From: Cryptomeria japonica | Lineage: Eukaryota > Streptophyta > Pinopsida > Cupressales > Cupressaceae | Reading direction: 5' to 3' | Length of the DNA: 64,000 nt | Assembly (NCBI RefSeq): GCF_030272615.1 | Contig: NC_081410.1 | Span: 259,811,533-259,875,532, forward strand | In this document: piece by piece, positions 35,131 to 46,444 of the stretch | How the letters are laid out: each line of letters opens with the position of its first letter | Position numbering within the stretch: position 1 is the first letter of the stretch | Notes under the pieces: generated by a model | Databases searched by the model: none | Seen by the model: the letters and a program-made list of their open reading frames with translations, nothing else | Told to the model about the DNA's origin: nothing | Position numbers and translations under genes: made by a program

Positions 35131-36220
35131 CTAGGGCTTGTTCTACCAGTTGAGCAATAGGTACTGATTGATCTTCTGTTCTAGCAACAAAGACCCATCC
35201 ATTGTCTACTAGATCCTCATCAGAATCATCAGTCATACCTTCATCAACAATGTAACAAGATTTGTCTTTGTTTTTCTTAAATTTGTATCTCTGATATTCA
35301 GGATTAGGTTTGTATGTTCTTCTAGCTTCTTCTCTTAGTCTAGCATGTCTATCAGGGCATCTTGAAGCCATATGACCAATCTTATTGTAGTTAAAACATT
35401 TAAAGGGTGCTTTACCTTCATACTTACTTCCAATTGGGCCTTTTGGCATTTTTCTTGCAAATAGTGCTTTAGGTTCTTCAAGCTCTTCATTATCCTTCCT
35501 GGTTTCTTGAAGTTCTCTTGCATAAAAGGCTCTCCAGTCTGATTTGTCAAAGGATGGAGCAGATGATGTTGATGCTTTGAAGGCCAAATTAGTTTTTATA
35601 GTAGTAATAGGACCAAATTCCTCAATTTCAAAACCTGAAAGTTTTCCAATCAATGTATCCCTAGTTACTGATGTATTAGGCATTGTTCTTAACTCATTTA
35701 TAGCAGTAACCTTCATTTTATATGCCGGTGGCAAACCTCTTAATATTTTTGAAACAATCTCATCTTCACTCAAGGTTCCTCCACAACATTTGATACCCAA
35801 AACAATTTCATTTACTCTTTCCATAAAAGCAGAAATCCTTTCATCCTCTTCCATTTTCAGATGTTCATACCTGACTCAGAAGCTTTCAAGTTTTGCAATT
35901 TTGACTGTGGAATCCCCTTCATTCAGTATTTCCAAATGGTCCCAAATATCTTTTGCAGTGGACCTATATGATAATCCCATGATTTGTTGATCTGATAATG
36001 TGCTCAAGAGTACTTCTCTTGCTTTGCAATCATTTTCTTCATCTTTAGCTAAAGTAGTGGGAGCAGTTTGACCAGCTACAACAACAGTATAACCATTCTT
36101 AGTAACTTCCCAGATGTCTTTACCAATGCAATTTAGATGTGTCTCCATTCTGATTTTCCATATCCCATAGTTGGTTCCATCAAGTTTAGGACTATCCTTT
36201 CTAAAATAATTAGTAGACAT
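35131..36220 (-). pseudogene. Ty1/copia gag
   Basis: Starts ATG at 36,220, 58 bases inside the 5' LTR. N-terminal FRKDSPKLDGTNYGIWKIRM and AKDIWDHLEIL match copia gag. A TGA at 35,875 sits where Arg is expected (CGA to TGA). The zinc knuckle near 35,345-35,400 reads CFNYNKIGHMASRC, with Tyr in place of the second Cys. Forms the virus-like particle and binds RNA. Confidence 0.92.
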
Positions 36221-36261
36221 TGGATCTCCTCAAGTTGTTAAACTCTTGCAAAAAAAGGACT

Positions 36262-36277
36262 AAGCTCTGATACCAAT
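36262..36277 (-). promoter_or_regulatory. Primer-binding site, tRNA-iMet, Ty1/copia
   Basis: Minus-strand ATTGGTATCAGAGCTT adjoins the 5' LTR end; TGGTATCAGAGC matches the plant initiator tRNA primer site. Confidence 0.92.
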
Positions 36278-37337
36278 TGTAGGTCCCGGAGACAACTGAG
36301 AGGGGGGGGGGGGGTGAATCAGTTGTCTAATAAATTCAAACCAAAAAATTATTAACCAACTTAATGCTTAATACCGGTAAATTAGTTAAGTATTCCGGTA
36401 GACAGTGTTAACAGTAAATTGCTATACCGGTAAGAATTAATGCATGAAACATAAGCACAAAGTCATCCACAACACATGACACTAATATTTGTACATGGAA
36501 ACCCTGTAAGGGGAAAAACCACAGTGGGAAACCTTACCCACAATCAGATGATACTACTGTAGATAGTAAGTGTACAAAAGGGGTCTGCACATGCAGAAAG
36601 GCCAACAGCCTAGAGCTCACTGGTCAATCACAAATGGGAGTCACACTGACTATAGTTGGATGGTTAAATCCAATAAGAATGTACTGCACAAAATTGCATC
36701 TTCATATGCTGAATTCAGTACTGGTGTAATGTTGATATGCTTCTACAAAAACCTAACTTCACCTTCAAATGATGTCTTCGTGTATGCCTCTCCTTTATCT
36801 CACATATACCTTTTCTTAAATCTTTTTCACATTCCACACTTGATCTTACAAATAAGATCTTACATTTATACCATACCCTAAGACCAATTTTAGTAGGTCG
36901 GCTCTACAAGATATTACAATAAAAACATTTTACAAACAATACAATATCCAATGCAATAACCGATTGAACATGTCAACTTAATGCATTTACAACAATAATA
37001 AATCATCTCCATAGAGTGCCATGCTGATCTAGAAAAGATAAACCTGCCGGTGTAATCCTAGATAACCTGGACCTATTTGCCGGTAAAAGCAAATATGCAA
37101 ATAAGAATATACCAATGATTATTACTTCAAAATAAAGTGTCCACATGATGTCTTAGACATTACCAAGTGTCTTCCATGTCATTTTAGGTACCGGTGAACA
37201 TTATATCCTGCCGGTTAATCATATACTGGTAACTGTTGCACAATTTACTGTTTGCCGGTGAATGTTGCTAGATCTCCAAAGTAGGTGTATTTAGTAGGTG
37301 TTGACATCAATGACAAAACCATACCAAAATACCAACA
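36278..37337 (-). repeat. 5' LTR of Ty1/copia element
   Basis: 1,060 bp; near-identical partner of 30,654-31,714, followed by ACCTT at 37,338-37,342. Confidence 0.95.
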
Positions 37338-37652
37338 ACCTTCTCCAGGACACTCCGGGGTGTATGTTATACCCCGAGTTGGACACACATTGTATGCCCC
37401 TTCTCCAATGCCCAATGCCCAACCACTAGACCATAACTATCCCCTTTCTTGTGCTCCTTTCAATTTATCCTTCTCTTCTATTATTCTCTGTATCTCGTAT
37501 TGTTCTCCCTATGTCCTCTAGTAATTCATAGGTTTTAAACAATGTCTCAAGGGTGGTTACAAAAGTCACACACCTTCGTAATAATGTTCATAATTAGATT
37601 TATTTAATACTCTTTATTATAATTTCATTCTATGGGGAAAAGTCCCATAAAA
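37338..37652 (-). repeat. Right LTR of the LTR-bounded unit, continuation
   Basis: Matches 20,571-20,891 and continues the segment ending at 30,653. Its terminal CA is changed to AA (CCCATAAAA). CTCAT follows at 37,653-37,657. Confidence 0.82.
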
Positions 37653-37657
37653 CTCAT

Positions 37658-37895
37658 TGTTTGTCTTTCTAGGTTTAGATTCACTAGCTCTTGGTGTGTC
37701 CTTAACTATGAGCAATGATATGTCAAAATCAGGTGGCAGTTTAATTCCATCATCAAAAAGGGATTTGAAGTATGCGCATGGATCACGTTTAGCCACCTCT
37801 TTAAGAAGTTTAGTAAATCTATGATCGTGAAATGCTTCGTCAATGGTAGATTGTGTTATTTCTTTATCACTTGTTTCACTGGTTTTACTAGTCAT
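37658..37895 (-). pseudogene. Second Tat element: gag N-terminus
   Basis: Starts MTSKTSETSDKEIT at 37,895, then DEAFHDHRFTKLLKEVAKRD and LPPDFDISLL. The frame runs into the LTR at 37,652, and its last host codons (KTNNE) are in phase with the gag that resumes at 20,028. So it is the start of the gag interrupted by the 17.6-kb unit. Domain content of this N-terminal segment is unknown to me. Confidence 0.72.
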
Positions 37896-40130
37896 AACAC
37901 TAATGTGTTCTTTTGAATCAAAATCAATAAGTTTGTCTCCATCTTGAAATAGATGATTTTAGAAAATTTTGATTCTCAAGTTAGGAGACATAAGCGATTG
38001 TTCTAATCTTTGACCCAAGGTTTATGGATATGCTGATGAATGAGACTCAAGGTATGATGCAAACCCTAAAGTGTAAAGGGGGACCTATATGATATGAGTG
38101 AGATTAGAATGTAACTAAGGATCAATGCAAAGATTAAGGTGCAAACTATGTGATAGGAAGGTGATATTGGGATACGATAAGGATCAATGTAAAAATGCAA
38201 TGTATGTGATATGATTGAGATAGGAATGTGCTGAAGGATTGATGTAAAATGTGATCTATATGATAGGAAAGTGATATGCAACTAAACCCTAAATGGGATA
38301 TGAGGATGAATGATGTTTTATGCAAGGAATAAGGATACTCTAGGTCTGAAAATATTTGAAATGTGAGGTTTGACTTGTGCTATGATGGATAGACACAAGG
38401 ATAAGTGATAAAAAAGAGGGCATTCTATGATAGGAGATGATGAAGTCCAAGTAGAATACCAACTCAAAGACACTAATATGTTCCATAACTCAAGGAAGAT
38501 GCACCTAAAGTGATAAGGGTGATTGGTGATCGAAAGTTGATGTCAGACCTAAGATGAGAAATCCTAAGTGCAAGAAATGTTTTTGGATTTTTTGGTTTTT
38601 TGATTTTTTTTAATGCAAGTACTAAGGATATGAATAAATGAAATACTAGGACCAATGATGAAATGAGCTAAGGAACTTATACAAGGTTTAAGGTTATGTC
38701 CTAAAGGAATTATGGAAGTGTATGCAAGTGTATGGGTTATGTCCTAGAGGGGGATGGTGATGTGCAATAATTTATGTATGACCTAATGAAAGTGTGTAAG
38801 GATCAAGGATGCGTCCTAAGAAAATGACATAAGGCTATGAAAAGATTATGGGTATGATCTAAGGGAATGATGTAAGGGTATAACCTAATGGTGGTATGCA
38901 AAGGTTTGACCTAAAGGTGCTATGCAGAGGTTTGACCTAATGGTGCTATGCAAAGGTTTGTCCTAATGGTGGAGCCTAAGGATGTGATACGAGGATAAGA
39001 CCTAAAGGAAGTATGCAAGGGTATGATCTAAGGGTGTTATGCAAGGTCCTAAAGGTGTGATGATGAAAATATGCAAAAACCTAAAAGATCAGAACTGGAA
39101 AATGATGTCTCAAGAGATATGAAATGATTATTTTGAGAACAAAGGTTCAATGTTTCAATGACCATGTTGTTTTGCAATGTTTCCTTTTTACAATGTGGAT
39201 AGTTGAAAGCATAGACCAATGTTTCTGTAAAGTGTTTCCATTTCAAGTGTGGTGTTGATTGTTGATTGAAAATGTTGTTGGTTTTAAACACACGTAAGAC
39301 ACTCAAGACAAAATATTTGTTTGATTTTGCAATGAAATAAAAGCACATTCAAGTACACTCCTAAGGCTGACCAAGACAATACTTGTTGAATCCTCTTGCC
39401 CAAAATACCACATTCAATTGGATAGATAGAAGCTTGGTAGCACTTTCTCCACTCCATGACACTCACTTCTTGGGCATACCAAGCTTCGAATTTCTAAAGA
39501 CCCAAAGATCTCGAGAAATTTTCTATCTTAAGTTGAAGGGTACATGAGGGGTTTCTTCGGTATGCACGTGTCACAATTGCCTAATTCAACAAGTAGAAGG
39601 TTTTTGGTTGCTAAAACAATAAGTTTCTAGTAAGGGACTCTCTTTCAGGCATCCATATATGCTCTCTCCCTCAGGAGGCTTCCTTCCTATAGAACACAAG
39701 TACTAGGGAAGTCAGCGTAGGTAGGCAATTAGCACCTGTTACATGAAGACTTTCGTCCCACATATTTTATAAGCAACTGAGAGGTGACTCGGCTTTAGCC
39801 CATTACCGCTTGGGTCATTCCCTCTCACCGAGCCTTAAGGACTTCTCGAGAGGCAAGCCCTCTAAAGAGGTAAAATGAAAAGAGCTTATTGCTCAAGACA
39901 CAAAAGACACTGATTAATTTTAGAGCACCAATTGAAGTGTTTGCTATACTAAAAAGACAATTGATTTCAAAATCAAGTCTTTGTCAAACATCCTGCAGCA
40001 AATATCATTAGTTGTTTCAAGATATTGTCTTCGACACACGAGAATAGATGCCCTGCACAAGACAAAATTCAAAAGATTAGCCTCCCAAGATTTGAAACAA
40101 ACTCAACAAGCAAAACAAACCCTATAGCTA
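37896..40130. other. Leader/LTR-like region upstream of Tat gag, with degenerate repeats
   Basis: No convincing gene. 38,080-38,300 has about three units of a 65-bp degenerate repeat (GTGATA, GGATCAATG, TAGGAA motifs). 38,880-39,060 has units of about 26 bp (CTATGCAAAGGTTTGACCTAATGGTG). 39,450-40,060 resembles a 5' leader or LTR but no LTR partner is seen. Confidence 0.5.
38880..39060. repeat. Minisatellite, about 26-bp unit
   Basis: GGTATGCAAAGGTTTGACCTAAAGGT, GCTATGCAGAGGTTTGACC..., GCTATGCAAAGGTTTGTCC... follow one another, then degenerate units. Confidence 0.75.
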
Positions 40131-40336
40131 ACAAAAAAAAAGTCTAAACTAATAACGAAAAGATTTAGGCTAAAACAAACTTGCTAAACTAAATAAAAAA
40201 ATATACCTTAAAAAAAATTCTATCTAATACATTAGCTAGCTATTCTAAGTCAAAATTAATCTAATTTGACCCAATTAAAGAAAAAATTAAACTAAAAGTC
40301 TAAATAACAAAAAAAATAAATTTAATTGATCTAACT
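40131..40336. repeat. AT-rich degenerate satellite, left of LINE
   Basis: CTAAA/TCTAATT-type sequence like 46,637-48,070; the LINE appears to sit within one continuous tract. Confidence 0.6.
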
Positions 40337-40349
40337 AACAAAAATTAAT

Positions 40350-40571
40350 TAATCTTAGGATTCTTGGCACAAAAGAGGGAAAATCGAATAAGGAGGGACC
40401 CAATGGAGGTATTGCAACTAGAAGTAGGAATAAGAAAAAGGCAGATGTTGGAAGCCAAAACAAAAAGTAGGGGAGACCATCTCTAAAAAATCAGAGGGAA
40501 CAAGAAAGTTGGAAGAACTGTGCTGATGGAACACAGTGTTCCATTGAGTCAGCCCTATCTCCGGTTAAAGT
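40350..40571 (+). pseudogene. LINE ORF1 C-terminal remnant
   Basis: One frame gives GGIATRSRNKKKADVGSQNK and, after a stop, GRPSLKNQREQESW. It is basic, with an AT-hook-like GRPS, like the tail of plant L1 ORF1 proteins that bind element RNA. Only about 70 codons remain, so the call is tentative. Confidence 0.4.
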
Positions 40572-41300
40572 ATGAAGATAATTTCCTAGAATATAAGAGG
40601 GTTGAATGCCCCTCACAAGAAGGATGTGTTGCATAATATTATAAGATATCATAAACCGGATGTGGTCCTTGTTTAGGAAACCAATATGTGCAAGGATAAA
40701 GTTGAAAAGATCAGAATATTAAAAAATAATGGAGTAATAGGATCTAGTTTGGAGGGGGCCTCTGGAGGAATTGCGATTTTTTGGAACCAAAAAACTATAA
40801 AAAGGGAAGGAAATAATCTCTGAATTTAATAGGATCTCTGTGCAGCTTGAGCATATCAAGGATAACTTTGTCTTGGTTTTATCCAATGTCTATGCGCCTA
40901 ATACCAAAACTGGGAGAGCTAAATATTGGAGAAGCCTTGCTAAAGACAGATTTAATTTTGCTGATCAAAGCTGGATTATAATGGGAGATTTAAATACTCC
41001 GCTTAAAGAGGATGGGAAGATGGGAGGCCTTCCCTTGCAGATTGATGGTAAACAAGATCTTATTGATTTCATTAATGATCAAGCTCTTATGGATGTGGAT
41101 CTACAAGGGATTAACTATACTTGGACTAATAGAAGAACTGGAGTTGATCTTATTCAAGTTAAGTTAGATAGAACTTTAATTTCTCCCGAGTGGTTATCTA
41201 AGTATAGTTGTTCTCTTGCGTCTGTTATCAAGATTGGTTCTGATCATTTTCCTATTTCTTTTACTGCTAAGAGAAACTTCCCTTTTAGATTTGAAAAAGT
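40572..41300 (+). pseudogene. LINE ORF2 endonuclease domain
   Basis: Starts ATGAAG at 40,572: MKIIS, stop (Trp expected), NIRGLNAPHKKDVLHNI, then VVLV, stop (Gln expected), ETNM, the Asn and Glu of APE-type endonuclease. A one-base shift near 40,805 leads to 40,840 on, with SNVYAPNTKTGR, WIIMGDLNTPL (catalytic D-N) and GSDHFPI (Ser-Asp-His). It nicks target DNA to prime reverse transcription. Confidence 0.9.
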
Positions 41301-43060
41301 TTGGTTATCCCATCCTTCCCTAGAAGCTTGTGTTGCTGATTGGTGGAATTCTGAGGTTGAGGGAATGACTCTTTTCAGAATAGCTAAAAAGCTCAATATT
41401 ATAAAGGCTAAAATCAAAATCTGGAACAAAGAGATTTTTGGGGATATCTTCAAGAGTAAAATTCAAATAAAATCTGAAATAAAAGAAGTTCAAGATAAAA
41501 TCCAAGAGGAGGGGCTTTCTGAAGAGATGAGATCTATGGAAAATGGTTTGTTATCTAAATACCACACTATTATTTCCAATGAAGAGACATTCTGGAGACA
41601 AAGATCAAGAGCCTTGTACTTGAAGGAAGGTGATAAAAATACCCGGTTTTTCCACTTAACTGCTCTTAAGCATAGGGCAGCTAACGGGATATCCAGGTTA
41701 TCCTGTAATAAAGGGATTTTAACGGAGGATAATGATATTAGAAAGGAAGCTCTGGATTATTTTGGTACCCTTTTGGGAGAAGTAGATAACCTTGACGCTA
41801 GTAACCAAAATCTCCCGTTGCAAGCTATTCCTCCTACCTTGACTGAGAAAGACAATAAACATCTGTCCAGAATTCCTAATAATCAGGAAATCAAAAAGGC
41901 GGTGTTCTCTTTTCAAGGAGATAAGTCTCCTGGACCAGATGGTTTCCCTATGTTCTTTTTCCAATCGTTTTGGCATATTATGGAGACTGATATTTGTAAA
42001 GGTGTTAAAGAATTCTTTGGCTCTAGAAGGCTTCTCAAAGAACTGAATGCTACCTTCATTGTCCTTATTCCGAAGATCCTTGGAGCTGATTCTCTTAATA
42101 AGTTTAGACCCATTAGTCTCTACAACTCTGTTTACAAGATTTTGTCTAAGGTTCTTACCTCCAGACTATTGGATATTCTTCCAAGAATTATCTTAGCCCA
42201 ATAGAATGGTTTTGTCCCTGATAGACAGAGTCTAGATTCCATTATTTCAGTTCATGAAAATATTCATTCTCTAAAGATGGCTAACAATCAGGGTTTCTTT
42301 CTGAAGTTGGATATGGCAAAAGCTTATGATAGAGTGAACTGGCAGTTTCTCTTAAGGATTATGAAAGCGTTTGGATTTGGAGAAAAAGTTATTCAACTTT
42401 GCTCTCAATTGATGGAAACTTCCTCTTCCGCTGTTATTGTCAATGGATCCCCTTCTAGTTTTTTCAAACGTACCAAAGGTCTTAGACAGGGGGATCCCAT
42501 TTCCCCTATCTTGTTTACCATTTTAGCTAAAAGTTTGGGTAGATTCATCTTGAAAAATGTGGAAGAAGGCAATCTCAGAGGACTGAAACCTTCCTTTGCC
42601 AATTTTACCTATACTAATGAATAGTTTGTTGATGATTCAATTACTATGGGAGAAGCTACCATTAGGGAAGCTAAAAATATGAAGAACATTTTGAATATTT
42701 ATGAATTTGCCTCTGATTCAAAGACAATTAAGGATTGAAAGAATTCTTGGCTGTAAAATTGATGAGCTTCCCTCTACTTATTTGGGGCTTCCCCTTTGTA
42801 TCAAGCCTATGGATAATTTTTGGATTAAGTTGGTTGACAAATTCAACTCCAAACTGGCTGGTTGGAAAGGGGCTGTCCTTAGCCAAGCGGGCAAAGTTAC
42901 TTTGCTCAAAGATTCTCTCCAAAACCTGCTTGTTTATGCCCTCAGTTTGTTTAAAATTCCTAGAAAGTTTGTGGAAGCAATTGAAAGAATCCAAAAAAAG
43001 TTTCTTTGGTCGGGAGTGGAAGTCAAGAACAAAATTCCCCTTATTGCCTAGAATAAAATA
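41301..43060 (+). pseudogene. LINE ORF2 reverse transcriptase
   Basis: Open to a TAG at 42,202 (expected Gln), then 42,277-42,624 and 42,701-43,051. Blocks include SPGPDGFPMFFFQSFW, FRPISLYNSVYKILSKVL, FLKLDMAKAYDRVNW, GLRQGDPISPILFTIL, and FVDD after a TAG at 42,622 (expected Gln). A frameshift near 42,715 precedes the thumb (LPSTYLGLPL, KVTLLKDSLQNL). This is the L1-type target-primed RT of non-LTR retrotransposons. The TAG at 43,049 sits where Trp is expected. Confidence 0.93.
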
Positions 43061-44695
43061 TGTTCTCCTAAGGCCTCTAGAGGGCTGGGTTTAAGGAATA
43101 TTAGTTCTATGAACAATGCCTTATTAGCTAAACAAATTTGGAGAATGAAAGGGGAGAAAAGAGGGTGGAATTTAATCTGGAGAAACAAATATCTTCACAT
43201 GCAACCCTCTGAGGAAGAATTCTTAGATAAGTCTTTTATTATTGAAGGTTCTGCAATATGGGATGCAGCTCAATTGGCTAAAAGCTTGGCTGCTGCTGGT
43301 AGAATGTGGAATCTGGGAAATGGTAGAATTATAAGATTTTGGGAAGACAGATGGATAATGGATAAACCTTTGGAGGAAATTCCAATCCTTTATGATTGGA
43401 AAGATTGGTTCAAAAGTAGGTTTGGGGGTCTGGTTAGAGATTACTGGAGAAATGGCAAATGGATTGATTTTAGCCAGCAGAGTCCAGAGTTAAAGTTTCT
43501 TGAGGTTGTGCTTTCTTCTAAAATTCTTAGAGACAACAAAGAGGATAGTTTGATATGGAAGGAAACCATAGATGGGAAGTATTCCGTGTCCTCAACCGTG
43601 GCTATCCAAAACAAAGTGGAAGAAACTCCTATTTGGGCTAAATTCTGGAACAAAAAGTTAGTTCCTAAAGTTAATATTTTTTTTTGGATCTTTATCCAAA
43701 ACAAGGTATTAACTTTGGACAACCTTCAAAAGCGAGGATTTGTTTTTCCTAACAGGTGTTCTCTTTGTTGCAGGGAAGAAGAGTCTTCTTGCCATATCGT
43801 CCATCAATGTACCTTCAGCTAGGAAATTTGGAAAATTATTTTAAGTAGGTGGAAGCTGAGTTGGATCTTTCCAAACTCTATTGGGGAATCTTGGCAGCAA
43901 TGGCAATACCCTAATTCCAACCCAAAGATAGTGGAGCTTTGGAAACTTATCTTCCCGAATGTTATCTGGAATATCTAGAAAGAGCGTAATAATAGGATCT
44001 TTAGGGATAAAAGTGCCATCCCTAAAGTGGTGGTGGATAAAATTTACAGGAGTATCTTTGAATGCATCAATGGTACTGATGATGGACCAGTTGCCAAAGA
44101 AGACTTCAATGACAAGTGGAACCTCTCAACTACCAAACCTAGTAAGGAGAAGGGCAGAGAAGGTCTTGTTTGGTGTTTTCCACCTTAGGGATGGATAAAG
44201 GCCAACTTTGATGGGGCTTCTAAGGGGAATCCGGGTAAAGCTGGTTATGGGGTCATTGTCAAGAATTTTGCTAGAAGTTCCCTAGTGGCAGTTGCTGGTC
44301 CTTTGGGGAGTCAAACCAGTCATTTTGTTGAAGCCTCAACTACGCTGAACACTCTTATTATAGCTAAGGACCTAAATCATGATAAATTATGGCTTGAGGG
44401 AGACTCACTTAATATCATTAAGTGTTTGAAGGGAGAAACCGAGCCATTGTGGTCTATTGAAAACATTATTTTTAAAGCTAGGGAAATCATTGGTATTTTT
44501 AAAGCTATTATCATTGAACATGCCTTTAGAGAGAAAAATATGGTAGCAGATTGTCTGGCGAACCTAGGCATTAACTCCGATTCTCAAATAATTTGGCACG
44601 GGGAAGATATTAATATGAGTATTAAAGAGCTCCTCAAAAAGGATAGATTTACGAGGAAAGAAGGACCACATAATCATGATAGCTTAAATGAGTAA
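43061..44695 (+). pseudogene. LINE ORF2 zinc domain and RNase H
   Basis: Continues to 43,820 with the zf-RVT domain (FPNRCSLCCREEESSCHIVHQC). After two TAGs at expected Trp codons come the spacer and an RNase H starting near 44,190: FDGASKGNPGKAGYG (Asp), HFVEASTTL (Glu), EGDSLNI (Asp) and NMVADCLANLG (Asp). All four catalytic residues are retained. The stop is TAA at 44,693-44,695. A TAG near 44,187 precedes RNase H. RNase H at the ORF2 C-terminus is known in many plant L1 elements. Confidence 0.9.
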
Positions 44696-46444
44696 TTTAT
44701 ACTTTGATGGAAAGGTTATGATTACCTGGCAAAGTGGCAGAATCCCAATCAAATATAATATCACTTCGCACACTTTGTGGGTCACCTTTTTCAAAATCTT
44801 GAGCGAAAATGGGAAGAAAGTTTTGAGTTTGCAGAAGAACAGAGGTGAAAGTCTGAAATTGAATATGGGAGGAGATTTAAGGAGGGAGGAACTGGACAAC
44901 ACATCCAGATGGAAGGACATGCTGGAAGTTTGGGCGAAGCTGGAAAAAGATTCCCTTACTAGTTTCATGGAGAAGCTGGTTGATTACGACAAAGGTAGGG
45001 TTAATCTCGCTGTCTCCAAAATCTCTGAAAATTGGTGTATTGGGTCCTTTAAAATCTATGGTGTTAGGTTCAAATTAGACGTGGTCCTGATTGCAACTGT
45101 GATAGGTATGCCGCACTCTGGGCTTAATTTATTTAGAGATCTCAAGGTTTCCAATAATGCGGTAAATTTTTTCCCACGTAAGGAAAAGGAGAGGGCTAAA
45201 ATTGGAAAAGCCACAGGGGGTTATTAAGAAGCCTCCAACATCAAGAAAATCTGGGGCTGGGTTTTGAATGCCATAATGGAATATATAACTGTTGAGGGCC
45301 ACTTTTCCAGGGCCCACACTTATCACTTTGTGTTATTAAACCACTTTAGACATGAGAAATGGGTATCCCTGCCCTACTATCTCTTCAGGTCCCTCTCTAG
45401 GTCTCTTAATAAACACAACAAGAATCCCTCGAATCTGGTTCTCCATTGTGGGCTTTTGCTGCTCATTTATGAGCACTGTAAAACCCTTACCATGCTGGAA
45501 AATAAGAGGTTATCCACTTCTCCAGGTAAAGGTAAGAGAATGTTGGAGGAAGGGGAACCTAGCAAGGAGGAGGCTACCTCCAGGAAAAAAAGCAAGAGTG
45601 CCATTGGGATGAAATTCCATGAAGATAAGAATGACACAAAGGAAATTGGAAAAGAGGGCAGTGAAATGGAAATGAAAGAGTCAGAGGGTGAGGACAGCTG
45701 GAAAGATGAGGAAACTAGACCAGAGCATGAAGAAGGTGAGAACGAATCCGACAATGATAGCCCAATTCACAGTGCTAGCCCTGGCAACGACAACAACCAA
45801 CCCATGGTGGATGTGGATGACAAGGATAATGAGGAAAAAGATTTGAATTCTAAGAGGGAGAAGAACAAGGAACCTGAGAAGGATATCTCAAAGGATAGTT
45901 TGAGTGAGGAAAAGGAAGTGCTGGAGAAGGGTTATTCTTGGATAACCTTAAAAAACTTACTAAGGCCAGATTGGGTTATGACAGATGGACTTATGAACTA
46001 TTGAAGAACCTGAAGAAAAATGGGAAACAGATGGATGAAAAAAGGAAGGAAGATGACAGGGATCAGAAGCAGTGGAAGAAGGAAATGAAGGAGAAAGTTA
46101 TTAAAATGGCTGCTAAAATTAACTTGCTGGAAGTGGTGATGAAAAACCTGCTGGGTATTATCCCGAATATCTTTTCTGCTGTCACTAAAAACCTTGAGGA
46201 TATCTCGAAGGTCCTTAATAATTCCAATTCTCCCAAACCGGTGGTGGACCTTGACATGGATGAAGATGCTATCGAGATTGGAAGTGGTGAAGCTACTCCG
46301 GGTGGAGCTGGTAAGAGAACTAGAGTGAGTGTTAAGAAAGCTTCTGCAACATCTGCTAAGGAGATCCCTAATCTTAGGGAAAATATCAAAGACCTGTATG
46401 GGATTAGCAATAACTTGGCTAATGCCCTGAAAAATATTAATTAG
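44688..46444 (+). pseudogene. LINE ORF3, unknown product
   Basis: ATG at 44,688 lies within the end of ORF2 (ATGAGTAA: start and stop overlap by eight bases), in another frame. It is open to a TAA at 45,225, continues in frame to near 45,940, then one base off to 46,444; about 585 codons. The first 270 residues look globular (NWCIGSFKIYGVRFKLDVVL, VIGMPHSGLNLFRDLK, HCGLLLLIYEHCK). Then comes a long acidic, Ser/Glu/Lys-rich disordered stretch with KSKSA, then a C-terminal coiled coil. I recognise no family. The VIGMP box and the order of parts loosely recall the RT-less ORFs elsewhere in the window; that is inference. Confidence 0.7.

Larger units (their letters stand above)
30654..37337 (-). 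mobile_element. Complete Ty1/copia element, Sirevirus-like, recent
   Basis: 6.7 kb, with LTRs at 30,654-31,714 and 36,278-37,337 that are nearly identical by eye, TG/CA ends, iMet primer site, polypurine tract, TSD ACCTT, and domain order gag, protease, integrase, RT, RNase H. High LTR similarity marks it as the youngest insertion in this nest, but its single polyprotein frame is already broken by several stops and one frameshift. Extra CCCCCT runs (minus GGGGGA) at 31,808-31,990 inside the 3' end resemble Sirevirus multiple polypurine tracts. Confidence 0.95.
20034..37652 (-). mobile_element. LTR-bounded unit split by two later insertions
   Basis: Left LTR 20,034-20,891; right LTR remains at 30,406-30,653 plus 37,338-37,652. 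CTCAT duplications lie outside, and removing the unit restores the phase of the surrounding gag. On the minus strand a run GGGGGAGAAA lies directly against the left LTR (20,892-20,902), as a polypurine tract would. The inner end of the right LTR (about 280 bp) and any primer site are gone. No gag or pol of its own is recognisable. The interior holds a Sirevirus-like insertion and a dynamin-related fragment. Confidence 0.75.
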
